A DNA stretch of 56,092 nt from an uncultured Collinsella sp. (GTDB lineage: Bacteria; Actinomycetota; Coriobacteriia; Coriobacteriales; Coriobacteriaceae), in NCBI GenBank assembly GCA_902490405.1, contig CABUDS010000012.1, positions 1 to 56,092 of the forward strand. The letters are read 5' to 3'. Of the stretch, positions 1-7,845 are shown one piece after another. The translations under genes were made by a program, and so were the position numbers. Below the pieces are notes generated by a model, which was not told the DNA's origin, made no database searches, and saw nothing but the letters and a program-made list of their open reading frames with translations. Position 1 is the first letter of the stretch. Each line of letters starts with the position of its first letter.

Positions 1-68
1 CCAGCCCGTGGGAGGCCAGGGCGCCGCTGACCGGTGGACGGCACCGAGCCGTCATCGAGATTGAAGAA

Positions 69-98
69 GGGGGAGGCCTCGCGGCCTCTCCCTTTTTT
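69..98 (+). terminator. Rho-independent terminator of the upstream gene
   Basis: A GC-rich stem (GGGAGGCC, loop tcgc, GGCCTCTCCC) is followed by six T residues. It closes a transcription unit that enters from the left. Positions 1-64 may hold the last codons of that gene: one frame is open to a TGA at 62-64, another to a TGA at 28-30. The piece is too short to identify. Confidence 0.85.
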
Positions 99-112
99 GT
101 ATCTCGGGCAAT

Positions 113-178
113 TTGTCTCACATAGTAGCTGTGTTTTATAACCCTCGTTTGTCGCATCTTCTGTGAACGGGCTACAAT
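113..178 (+). promoter_or_regulatory. Candidate promoters of the acpS operon
   Basis: Two sigma-70-like promoters follow each other. The first is TTGTCT at 113-118 with a 17-bp spacer and TTATAA at 136-141. The second is TTGTCG at 149-154 with an 18-bp spacer and TACAAT at 173-178. The second ends about 30 bp before the acpS start. This is read from consensus only. Confidence 0.5.
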
Positions 179-207
179 AACTTAGTCTGTGCGATATGGA
201 GGTGAAC

Positions 208-747
208 ATGGCTGAAGCTGGTATCGGCGTTGATATCGTCGAGATTTCCCGCATGAAATCAATTCTTGAAAAGACGCCGTCGTTTGCTCGGCGTGTGTTT
301 ACCGAAGAAGAGCGTGCGTATTGCGATGCATCATCGCGTCCCGCTGCTCACTATGCGAGCCGCTTTGCTTCGCGCGAGGCGGTGCTTAAAGCTCTCGGCA
401 CGGGTTTTAGTCAAGGTGTAGGTCGCAAGGATGTTTCGGTAACGCGTGATAAACTCGGCAAACCGAAGGCTCTGCTTTCGGGCCGTGCTCTCGAGATCGC
501 TCAAGAACTGGGTGTTGTTGAGGTCGCTCTTTCCATTACGCTTACGGGAGACTTGGCCGTTGCGAATGCCATCGCGATTACCGAAGATGCTCGGCCTAAG
601 CCAAAAGAGGAAAAGGTGAGTACCAAGAAACGCGTTGCGCAGACATTTAAAGAGGCTCGCTCTGTATTAGATGAGCTCGAGCAGCTGCAGAATTCAGCAT
701 TGGCGGAGCACCTGGGCGATGCTTCGCAAGATACGCTAGGAGCATAG
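208..747 (+). CDS. acpS: Holo-[acyl-carrier-protein] synthase with C-terminal extension
   Basis: AcpS transfers phosphopantetheine from CoA to the serine of acyl carrier protein, in the cytoplasm, activating it for fatty-acid synthesis. The N-terminus carries the family motif GIGVDIVEISRM, and a central stretch YASRFASREAVLKALGTG holds the second conserved metal/CoA-binding segment. I chose ATG 208 because the in-frame ATG at 196 overlaps the ribosome-binding site GGAGGTG (198-204). The protein is 179 aa, while AcpS is usually about 120-130 aa. The extra 55 or so residues are charged and helical-looking (KPKEEKVSTKKRVAQTFKEA and onward) and match nothing I know. It is the first gene of a tightly packed operon: nnr starts on the base after its stop. 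Confidence 0.93.
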   Translation: MAEAGIGVDIVEISRMKSILEKTPSFARRVFTEEERAYCDASSRPAAHYASRFASREAVLKALGTGFSQGVGRKDVSVTRDKLGKPKALLSGRALEIAQELGVVEVALSITLTGDLAVANAIAITEDARPKPKEEKVSTKKRVAQTFKEARSVLDELEQLQNSALAEHLGDASQDTLGA

Positions 748-2364
748 ATGAAACCGGTTTTGAGTACCGAAGAAGTCGTTCGTCTCGAGGATATCATCGA
801 ACGCGAAGGGACTTCGAAGGCCGAGCTTATGGAGCTAGCGGGTGAGTTTGCCGCTAACGAGGTCTTGAAGCTCAATCCCGATCGGGTTCTCGTTTTGGTC
901 GGTTTTGGTAATAATGGCGGCGACGGTTGGGTTGCCGCCGATATCCTGAGCCATAAGGGTGTGGACGTGGATATCGTTTCTCCGGTTGAACCGGATGAGA
1001 TTCCTGCTGCTCTGGCACGTCATGTTGCTCGTCGTACTGCCGGCCGCGATGTGCACGTTTGCGTCGGCCCCTCGCGTGATGAACTCGAGGTTTTGATCGA
1101 TAAGGCCGATGTTGTTGTCGATGCCATTTTTGGTACCGGTTTTCACGGGAATCTGCGTGCGCCGTTCTCCATCTGGATTCCTACGGTCAATGAATGCGCC
1201 GATTGTGTCGTATCCATTGATGTCCCCTCGGGCCTGAATGCCGAGACGGGCGTTGTTGATGACGACTGCATTCGTGCCGAGCATACGGTGACGATGATTG
1301 CGCCCAAGATTGGTTTGTATAGCGCTGATGGCCCTGAGTATGCTGGCGATTTGATCTGCGGCAATCTTTACGACCGTCTTGATGAGGTCATCGATGATGT
1401 CGACCACGCCGCCGAGATTGTCGAGCCCGGTGACTTAGTTGATTACTTTGCTCCACTACCTACGAATATCGATAAGTATTCCCGTGGCTCTGTGCTTATT
1501 GTCGCCGGATCTGCGCAATATCCTGGTGCTGCCATTATGGCGGCCAAGTCTGCAGCTCGCGCGGGTGCTGGTTACGTGGCAGTTGCGGCTCCTGACGCCT
1601 GCGCCAATCTTATTCGCATGGCACTTCCTTCGATTCCCGTCTTTGCTATTCCGTCTGATTCCCGCGGCTCCTTTGGCGCCGCTGCGCGCATGACGGTGTG
1701 CGAGATTGCAAAGAAGTACAGCTGCGTACTGTGCGGTCCCGGTATGACGACGTCTGCCGGCGCTATGCAGGTGGTTTCGGGCTTGCTCGAGCTTGATGTG
1801 CCGCTTATTTTGGACGCCGATGCGCTCAACTGCCTTGCTAAGATTGCCATTGACGGTATTGATAGTAACCCCGAGATGTATCGTCGCGATCAGCCGTTGG
1901 TTATGACACCGCACTATCGTGAGCTTTCGCGTCTGGTTGCCGGTGACGAGGTGAACGACCTTGGTACCGCGATTGCGGCCGCGCAGAAGGTTGTCTGGGC
2001 TGCAGGCTCCGACAATCTGGTGGTCATTGCCAAGGGGCCGACGACGGCTATCTGTGGCGTTGAGCGTGTGCTGCTGCCGCTCTCGGGTCCGACTTCTCTG
2101 GCAACTGCCGGTTCGGGTGATGTTCTCGCGGGTATTTTGGCCGGCACGCTTGCCACCATGCGCGACGAGATGGATCGTTGGGAGTTGCTGTATTCGTACG
2201 CCGTCGCACTTCACAGCTACGCCGGTTTTGCCGCGGCGACGGAGTATGGTGAGAAGAGCGTCATCGCGACCGATCTTATCGACTTGATCGGTCCTGCCAT
2301 GGAACTGGCGGCAAAGGATGCGCTCGAAGATCTGGGAATCATGGACGAAGGGTCGGATGACTAA
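748..2364 (+). CDS. nnrDE: Bifunctional NAD(P)H-hydrate epimerase / ADP-dependent NAD(P)H-hydrate dehydratase
   Basis: This enzyme repairs damaged, hydrated NADH and NADPH: the N-terminal YjeF-N half epimerises the R form, and the C-terminal ribokinase-like half dehydrates the S form using ADP. Residues 1-220 hold the epimerase with the GFGNNGGDGWVAA motif. Residues 235-520 hold the dehydratase with VLIVAGSAQYPGAA, VLCGPGMTT, DADALN and the C-terminal phosphate loop TAGSGDVLAGI. The length of 538 aa fits the fused bacterial form. ATG 748 directly follows the acpS stop, so translation is probably coupled. Confidence 0.93.
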   Translation: MKPVLSTEEVVRLEDIIEREGTSKAELMELAGEFAANEVLKLNPDRVLVLVGFGNNGGDGWVAADILSHKGVDVDIVSPVEPDEIPAALARHVARRTAGRDVHVCVGPSRDELEVLIDKADVVVDAIFGTGFHGNLRAPFSIWIPTVNECADCVVSIDVPSGLNAETGVVDDDCIRAEHTVTMIAPKIGLYSADGPEYAGDLICGNLYDRLDEVIDDVDHAAEIVEPGDLVDYFAPLPTNIDKYSRGSVLIVAGSAQYPGAAIMAAKSAARAGAGYVAVAAPDACANLIRMALPSIPVFAIPSDSRGSFGAAARMTVCEIAKKYSCVLCGPGMTTSAGAMQVVSGLLELDVPLILDADALNCLAKIAIDGIDSNPEMYRRDQPLVMTPHYRELSRLVAGDEVNDLGTAIAAAQKVVWAAGSDNLVVIAKGPTTAICGVERVLLPLSGPTSLATAGSGDVLAGILAGTLATMRDEMDRWELLYSYAVALHSYAGFAAATEYGEKSVIATDLIDLIGPAMELAAKDALEDLGIMDEGSDD

Positions 2365-2366
2365 TC

Positions 2367-3512
2367 ATGAATAAAGCCGATTTGACGCGCTGGTCCTGGG
2401 TCGAGATCGACCGCGGGGCGCTCCGTCGCAACACGAGGGCCTATAAGAACTTGCTGAATCCGCGTCAGCGCCTGTGCTGCGTGGTCAAGGCCGATGCTTA
2501 TGGTCATGGAGCTGTTGAGTGCGCCAAGATCATGTATTCGGCCGGTGCCGACATGTTTGCCGTGGCGACGGTTAACGAGGGCGTTGAGCTCCGACAGGGC
2601 GGGATTACGAAACCCGTCCTCATCCTAAGCGAGCCGCCTATCGAGGCTATTCCGACGTTGCTCGAGTTTGATATCATGCCCTCGGTCTATACGTCTGACT
2701 TTGCTCTTGCGTATGGCGAATGCGCCGTCGCGGCGGGCAAGGTGGGCAAGTACCATCTCGCCATCGAGACGGGCATGAACCGCATTGGCGTTCACTACAC
2801 ACAGGTGCTCGACTTTGTCCGCGGCATCAGCTTCCATCGCGGTATTCAGTGCGACGGCGTATTTACGCACTTTGCCACGGCCGATGAACCTTCGGGCTGG
2901 GACTACAAGCTGCAGTGCCAGCGTTTTACCGAGGCCGTTCAGGCCATTAAGGACGCAGGTTTTGAATGCGGTATCGTGCATTGTGCCAATACGCCGTCCT
3001 CGATGCTCGATTCTTCAATGCACTTTGACATGATTCGTGCCGGCATCGGTTTGTATGGTCTGCAGCCATGTGAGCTGAGTGGTCGTGTGATGCAGCTTGA
3101 TCCCGTCATGAGCGTCCACGCGCGTGTGACGCGCGTGGCGCATCCTGCGATGGGCGAGGGCGTGGGCTACGGCTTTACCTACCGCGTACCGCGCACGCGC
3201 GTTCAGATCTGCACCCTTCCGATCGGTTATGCCGATGGCCTTTCGCGTACGCTTTCCAATCGTATGGACGTGCTGTATCGCGGCGAGCGTGTGCGTCAGG
3301 TGGGCAATATCTGCATGGACCAGTTTATGGTCGCCATTCAGTCCAACCCGGCGCATGAGATTCCCGAGGCCGAGTATGGTGACGAGATGATCATTGTCGG
3401 CCGCGATGGAGATGCCGAGATTACCATGGACGAGATGGCGCGCCTACGCGGCACGATTAACTACGAGGTCGCTTGCGGCTTTGGTATGCGTCTCGACAAG
3501 GTCTACGTGTAG
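2367..3512 (+). CDS. alr: Alanine racemase
   Basis: Alanine racemase is a PLP enzyme that makes D-alanine for peptidoglycan. The PLP lysine lies in VVKADAYGHGA near residue 42, and the second catalytic region GVGYGFTYRV and the barrel motif LPIGYADGLSR are present. At 381 aa it has standard length. It starts 2 bp after nnrDE. The order acpS, nnr, alr is common in Gram-positive bacteria and supports the call. Confidence 0.95.
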   Translation: MNKADLTRWSWVEIDRGALRRNTRAYKNLLNPRQRLCCVVKADAYGHGAVECAKIMYSAGADMFAVATVNEGVELRQGGITKPVLILSEPPIEAIPTLLEFDIMPSVYTSDFALAYGECAVAAGKVGKYHLAIETGMNRIGVHYTQVLDFVRGISFHRGIQCDGVFTHFATADEPSGWDYKLQCQRFTEAVQAIKDAGFECGIVHCANTPSSMLDSSMHFDMIRAGIGLYGLQPCELSGRVMQLDPVMSVHARVTRVAHPAMGEGVGYGFTYRVPRTRVQICTLPIGYADGLSRTLSNRMDVLYRGERVRQVGNICMDQFMVAIQSNPAHEIPEAEYGDEMIIVGRDGDAEITMDEMARLRGTINYEVACGFGMRLDKVYV

Positions 3513-3520
3513 GAGTCGCT

Positions 3521-4141
3521 ATGGGCGTCATGCACATTCCCGGCCATAGCCATCAGGCGCCGCGTGAGGTCGCACTCGAGGAGATCGAGGCCGTTCTGGG
3601 CGATTGTCACCTTTGCCAGCTTTACCAGTCGCGCCACAACATCGTGTTTGGCGTGGGAAACCCCCGCGCTCGCGTGATGTTTATTGGCGAGGCGCCGGGC
3701 CGTAATGAGGATTTGCAGGGCGAGCCCTTTGTGGGGGCGGCAGGCGAGGACCTCAACGGCATTTTGTCGCTGGCGGGGCTCAAACGCGAAGACGTCTACA
3801 TTGCCAACGTGCTTAAGTGCCGCCCGCCGGGAAACCGCAATCCGCGCCCCGAGGAAGTGCTGGCTTGCTCACCGTTTTTGCGCGAGCAGATTCGAAGCAT
3901 CTGGCCCGATATCATCGTGACGCTCGGCAACCCCGCAACGCACTTTGTGCTCAAGACCGAGATCGGCATTACCAAGCTGCGCGGCAGGTTCCATCAGATG
4001 GGGCACTTTGTGGTGATGCCCACTTTCCATCCGGCAGCAGCGCTACGCAATCCGGCGTGGCAGGAGCTGCTGGAGGAAGACTTTAAGATGCTGGGCGACT
4101 ATCTGGGGCGACATCCCGCACCAGAGGACGCCTCGGAATAA
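3521..4141 (+). CDS. Family 4 (iron-sulfur) uracil-DNA glycosylase
   Basis: This protein removes uracil from DNA and starts base excision repair. It shows GEAPGRNEDLQGEPFVGAAG near residues 55-74 and a late HPAAALRNP motif, both typical of family 4. Four cysteines suited to a [4Fe-4S] cluster are visible: the CHLC pair near residue 29, the cysteine of KCRPPG and that of ACSPFL. I chose ATG 3521, which has an upstream TAGGAG site; an earlier in-frame start at 3473 would run 40 bp into alr. The length is 206 aa. Confidence 0.92.
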   Translation: MGVMHIPGHSHQAPREVALEEIEAVLGDCHLCQLYQSRHNIVFGVGNPRARVMFIGEAPGRNEDLQGEPFVGAAGEDLNGILSLAGLKREDVYIANVLKCRPPGNRNPRPEEVLACSPFLREQIRSIWPDIIVTLGNPATHFVLKTEIGITKLRGRFHQMGHFVVMPTFHPAAALRNPAWQELLEEDFKMLGDYLGRHPAPEDASE

Positions 4142-4153
4142 TAAGGAGCATAT

Positions 4154-4660
4154 ATGTCCCTGGAACGCCTGGGGGTAGGTACTTACAAAACGACTTGCGC
4201 TGCCGATACGGAGTACTTTGGCGAGCTAATTGCACCGTGCCTTGAGGACGGCGATGTGCTCATCCTGACCGGTGGCCTGGGAGTGGGCAAAACTCACTTT
4301 ACCAAGGGCGTCTCGCGCGGGCTGGGCGATGGGCATATGGTTACGAGTCCTACGTTTGCGCTCATGGCCGTTCACGATCAAGGTCGTATTCCGCTGTTTC
4401 ACTTTGATCTATACCGCCTGGAGCATGCCTACGAGCTCGAGGATACGGGCATTTTCGATGTGCTGGGCTATGAGGGTGCTTGCCTGCTGGAATGGGGCGA
4501 ACAATTCCAGGACGAGCTGACGGATGAGTATCTTTCGGTGACGCTCAAGCGTGATGAGGGCGACAGCGATGTGCGAACGATAACGCTTGAGGCGCACGGT
4601 GACCGCGCAATGGAGCTTTCCCATTTGATTGATAAGGCTGTACAAGATGAGCTTGCATAA
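4154..4660 (+). CDS. tsaE: tRNA threonylcarbamoyladenosine biosynthesis ATPase TsaE
   Basis: TsaE is the ATPase that recycles the TsaB-TsaD complex during N6-threonylcarbamoyl modification of tRNA A37. Walker A is GGLGVGKTHFTKG near residue 41, and the family signature SPTFALM and HFDLYRL follow. At 168 aa it is of usual size. Its stop overlaps the start of the next gene, which encodes its fused partners, so the whole t6A module is made together. Confidence 0.93.
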   Translation: MSLERLGVGTYKTTCAADTEYFGELIAPCLEDGDVLILTGGLGVGKTHFTKGVSRGLGDGHMVTSPTFALMAVHDQGRIPLFHFDLYRLEHAYELEDTGIFDVLGYEGACLLEWGEQFQDELTDEYLSVTLKRDEGDSDVRTITLEAHGDRAMELSHLIDKAVQDELA

Positions 4661-7031
4661 CGACAACGCGCTGGTGGTGGCGCTCGATACCTCGACCGAC
4701 ATGCTTGCCTGCGCGGCAAGCTGGATTGATGGGCAGACGGGTGAGACGAAGCTCGTGAGTGGCGACCACATGTGTCGCCGTCACGCCAACGTTGAGCTCG
4801 TGAATACCGTTGATGGCGTGCTGGCTCAAGCCGGTCTGGATCGCAGCGATGTTGGTTGCTATGTGGTCGGCCGCGGCCCGGGGTCCTTTACGGGTGTGCG
4901 CATCGGCATCTCCACTGCCAAGGGCCTCGCGCGTGGTGCCAATGTTCCGCTGCTGGGCGTGTCGACGCTCGACGCTTGCGCTTGGACGGCGTGGAAGGCT
5001 GGCGTGCGCGGCAAGCTTGGTATCTTGGCCGATGCTATGCGCGGTGAGGTATATCCGGCGCTGTATATGCTGGTCGATGAGGGTCCCGAGCGTCAATTTG
5101 AGCGCGAACACGTGGTCAAGGCCGCCGTGGCGCTCGATGAGTGGCGCCAAGCAGCGGACTGGGGCCAGGTTCAGCTGACCGGTGACGGTCTCGTGCGCTA
5201 TGGCAAGCTGCTGGGTGAGGACGAGGCCGCCCGCTGCGTGGAGCGCGACCTGTGGTGGCCTTCGGGCGAGGGCTTGCTGCTCGCGCACGCTGCGGGTGAC
5301 GGCGATCCGGCCCGCGTCCTGCCGATTTACACGCGCCTTTCGGATGCCGAGGAAAACGAGCGCAAGCGTCTTGGTCTTGCCGAGAGTGCGCAGAGCGAAA
5401 TTACGGGTGTTGCCGATGAGCTCGCCGGTCGTCATCTGCAGTTCCGTCCCATGGGCGCGGCGGATGCCGAGGGCGCGAGCGCGCTGGAGGCTGCCTGCTT
5501 TGAAGGTGCCGGACACGAGGCATGGACGCCGGGCATGTTCCTGTCCGAACTGGGCGAGGACGTCGCTGCGCCGCGTAGTTGGTGGGTGGCACACGACGAC
5601 GGCAAGCTGCTGGGCCTTGCCGGCGGTATGGTCGTGGACGGTGATGTGCAGATTCTGGATGTCGCCGTCGACCCGGCACATCGCCGTGAGGGCATTGCCC
5701 GCAAGCTGCTGTCGCACGTGAGCTATGATGCCCAGATGCTTGGCTGCACTACGGCTTCGCTCGAGGTCGAGGACGGTAACGAGGGAGCGACCGCGCTTTA
5801 TAACGCTCTGGGCTTTACCGAGGCAGGACGGCGCCGCGGCTACTATGGTGCCGGCAAGGACGCCATTGTCATGACGGCTCCGCTGCCCCTGGTGCTTCCG
5901 GTCGATAATGCTTCGCCCGAGCCGACGGCGGCAGAGCAGCGCGTATGGCCGCTGCCTGCGCCTGGGCGCTCCGAGGGGGAGCGTGCCGAAATTGAGCGCC
6001 GCCGCCTAGTGCTCGCTATCGAGAGCTCCTGCGACGAGACGGCCGTGGCGATTATCGATGCGGATGGCAATATGCTGGCCAACCAGGTGTCGACACAGAT
6101 TGATTTTCACGCCCGCTTTGGCGGCGTGGTGCCCGAGATCGCCTCGCGCAAACACGTTGAGGTGATTGTGAGTGTCGTGGATGCGGCGCTCGAGGATGCC
6201 GCAGCATCGCTTGGTCTTGAGGGTGGAGCCATCGCGCCGAGCGAACTCGCCGCTGTTGGCGTGACGCAGGGTCCGGGCCTGGTGGGTGCTCTGGTAGTGG
6301 GCGTCGCCTTCGCCAAGGGCTTTGCGTATGCTGCCGGCAAACCGCTGGTGTGCGTCAATCATCTGGAGGGCCACCTGTTTGCCAACCTGTTGGCGCAGCC
6401 CGACCTCAAGCCCCCGTTTATCTTTACGCTCGTTTCGGGCGGGCACACCATGCTCGTGCACGTAAAGGCATGGGGCGACTATGAAGTGCTTGGCGAGACG
6501 CTCGACGACGCCGTGGGCGAAGCCTTCGACAAGGTGGCAAAGGCACTGGGTCTTGGCTATCCCGGAGGCCCTATCATCTCCAAGCTTGCCGAGACGGGCA
6601 ACCCCAAGGCGATCGATTTCCCCCGTGCGCTTAACAGCAGGGGGGACTATCGCTTCTCGCTTTCGGGCCTCAAGACGGCGGTGACGCTCTACATCGAGCA
6701 GGAGACCAAGGCCGGGCGCACGATTCACCTGCCCGACCTAGCGGCCTCGTTTGAGGCGGCGGTCTTTGACGTGCAGTACAAGAAGGCCAAAAACGCCCTG
6801 CACGCCACCGGGTGCAAGGAGTATTGCATCGGCGGTGGTGTCTCGGCTAATCCGCATCTGCGCGAGATGATGATCAAGAAGCTCGGGCGTCAGGGGATCC
6901 GCGTAACGGTGCCACCGCTTTCGGCGTGCACCGACAACGCCGCCATGATCGCAGAGGTTGCTCGCCGTAAATTCGACCGAGGAGAAATCTCGCCGTTCGA
7001 CGTCGATGCCGATCCGAACATGACGCTGTAG
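4647..7031 (+). CDS. tsaBD: TsaB-RimI-TsaD fusion: t6A biosynthesis with a GNAT acetyltransferase in the middle
   Basis: One 794-aa chain carries three proteins that are separate in most bacteria. Residues 1-250 are TsaB (LDTSTDMLACA; GRGPGSFTGVRIGISTAKG). Residues 255-420 are a RimI-type GNAT with the acetyl-CoA loop HRREGIARKLL. Residues 445-794 are TsaD, with the metal-binding HLEGHLFA, the SGGHTMLV segment and GGGVSANPHLRE. TsaB and TsaD transfer threonylcarbamoyl to tRNA A37; RimI acetylates ribosomal protein N-termini. I chose ATG 4647, which overlaps the tsaE stop by 14 bp and has an AAGG site. No frameshift or stop is seen at the joints. Confidence 0.93.
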   Translation: MSLHNDNALVVALDTSTDMLACAASWIDGQTGETKLVSGDHMCRRHANVELVNTVDGVLAQAGLDRSDVGCYVVGRGPGSFTGVRIGISTAKGLARGANVPLLGVSTLDACAWTAWKAGVRGKLGILADAMRGEVYPALYMLVDEGPERQFEREHVVKAAVALDEWRQAADWGQVQLTGDGLVRYGKLLGEDEAARCVERDLWWPSGEGLLLAHAAGDGDPARVLPIYTRLSDAEENERKRLGLAESAQSEITGVADELAGRHLQFRPMGAADAEGASALEAACFEGAGHEAWTPGMFLSELGEDVAAPRSWWVAHDDGKLLGLAGGMVVDGDVQILDVAVDPAHRREGIARKLLSHVSYDAQMLGCTTASLEVEDGNEGATALYNALGFTEAGRRRGYYGAGKDAIVMTAPLPLVLPVDNASPEPTAAEQRVWPLPAPGRSEGERAEIERRRLVLAIESSCDETAVAIIDADGNMLANQVSTQIDFHARFGGVVPEIASRKHVEVIVSVVDAALEDAAASLGLEGGAIAPSELAAVGVTQGPGLVGALVVGVAFAKGFAYAAGKPLVCVNHLEGHLFANLLAQPDLKPPFIFTLVSGGHTMLVHVKAWGDYEVLGETLDDAVGEAFDKVAKALGLGYPGGPIISKLAETGNPKAIDFPRALNSRGDYRFSLSGLKTAVTLYIEQETKAGRTIHLPDLAASFEAAVFDVQYKKAKNALHATGCKEYCIGGGVSANPHLREMMIKKLGRQGIRVTVPPLSACTDNAAMIAEVARRKFDRGEISPFDVDADPNMTL

Positions 7032-7045
7032 CCGCAAAGGTGCGA

Positions 7046-7198
7046 TCCCCGGCGCTGCCCGGGCGCCAACGGCCGCATATGAACTTTCCTGCTCTACAGT
7101 CCTGCTCACGACGGAGGCCACATTAAGTGGCCTCCTGTTCGTGCGGAACTCGCGATAAAGTTCATATGCGGCCGTTGGCGCCCGGGCAGCGCCGGGGA
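7046..7198. repeat. Family-1 palindromic element, copy 1
   Basis: Perfect 42-bp arms (7046-7087 and 7157-7198) enclose a 69-bp core that begins CCTGCTCTACAGTCCTGCTC and ends GTGCGGAACTCGCGAT. Inside the core is a smaller hairpin, GGAGGCCAC-attaa-GTGGCCTCC. The arms share no sequence with the arms of other copies. The element begins 15 bp after the tsaBD stop, so it could fold at the mRNA 3' end. There is no T-run. Confidence 0.9.
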
Positions 7199-7340
7199 CC
7201 TTTCTGTATCGATATAGCTTCTGAGCTGGATCGGCGTCGACAACGTCCAGCAAGGTTAACAAGCCAGCGTCGAATTTCCGGCGTGCTTTAGCTGAAAGAA
7301 AAGATGGCATGCGGAGCTTTGCTCCGCATTTGGGATGGGA

Positions 7341-7476
7341 GCCCCTCGGGAGCGGGCGGGCGTATACAAGGTTTATCGCGAGTTCCGCACGAGCCGGAGA
7401 GCACTTAATGTGCTCTCCGTGCGAGCAGGACTGTAGAGCAGGAAACCTTGTATACGCCCGCCCGCTCCCGAGGGGC
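7341..7476. repeat. Family-1 palindromic element, copy 2 (inverted)
   Basis: Perfect 34-bp arms (7341-7374 and 7443-7476) enclose a 68-bp core that is the reverse complement of the copy-1 core. The inner hairpin reads GGAGAGCAC-attaa-GTGCTCTCC, so both sides of the inner stem differ from copy 1 in matching ways. The arm sequence is unrelated to copy 1. No gene is visible in 7032-7650. Confidence 0.9.
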
Positions 7477-7574
7477 ATCTCTCATGCAAAAACTTTTGTT
7501 GGGTAAAGTCCGAGGTCAATGGCGTTTAATACCGAGAAATTCAAAAATAGTTGAAAATTCATTACAAATTTGCG

Positions 7575-7603
7575 TTGACTTTAGGTAACTAAAGTTTCAT
7601 ACT
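7575..7603 (+). promoter_or_regulatory. Candidate cstA promoter with an operator-like palindrome in the spacer
   Basis: TTGACT at 7575-7580, a 17-bp spacer and CATACT at 7598-7603 form a sigma-70-like promoter. The spacer holds a perfect palindrome ACTTTAG-gtaa-CTAAAGT (7578-7595), a natural place for a repressor to bind. The regulator is unknown. Confidence 0.5.
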
Positions 7604-7651
7604 CCTTTTTCAACCACTGGGGGATGTGAACACGCACGGATCGTTCGCATC

Positions 7652-7720
7652 ATGATTGAAGAGGATTTCTTAGACATGTTCACGCATCAACTAAACATTA
7701 TCAGCGTAGTAATTATCTGA
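7652..7720 (+). CDS. Candidate leader peptide upstream of cstA
   Basis: A short reading frame of 22 codons, or 14 codons from ATG 7676 (which has an AGAGGA site), ends in Asn-Ile-Ile-Ser-Val-Val-Ile-Ile and then TGA. The Ile/Val run uses ATT ATC, GTA GTA and ATT ATC; GTA is unusual in this GC-rich genome. A stem (CGGGTTAGC with GCTAGCCCG, 7723-7747) and a terminator (7773-7810) follow before cstA. The arrangement matches leader peptides of branched-chain amino-acid attenuators. It is called by pattern only. Confidence 0.45.
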   Translation: MIEEDFLDMFTHQLNIISVVII

Positions 7721-7772
7721 TGCGGGTTAGCACATACAGCTAGCCCGTACGATAACGGGCGGCTGATGAAGA

Positions 7773-7810
7773 TGAGGGCCGTCGAGCGCAACCGACGGCC
7801 CTCATTTTTT
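7773..7810 (+). terminator. Terminator inside the cstA leader
   Basis: The stem TGAGGGCCGTCG-agcgcaac-CGACGGCCCTCA is followed by TTTTTT. It lies between the promoter and the cstA start (7846), so it would stop cstA transcription unless it is overridden. This suggests attenuation. Confidence 0.8.
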
Positions 7811-7845
7811 ATGTCTAGGAAGTTCATTTTAGAGGAGGAAATGTA

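Noticed and set aside
7309..7506. Open frame in the cstA upstream region
   Set aside because: It lies almost wholly in palindromic copy 2 and its codons mirror the arms; no start signal.
7652..7845. T-box riboswitch before cstA
   Set aside because: No T-box core sequence (AGGGTGGNACCGCG-like) or specifier stem is visible; the leader-peptide reading fits better.
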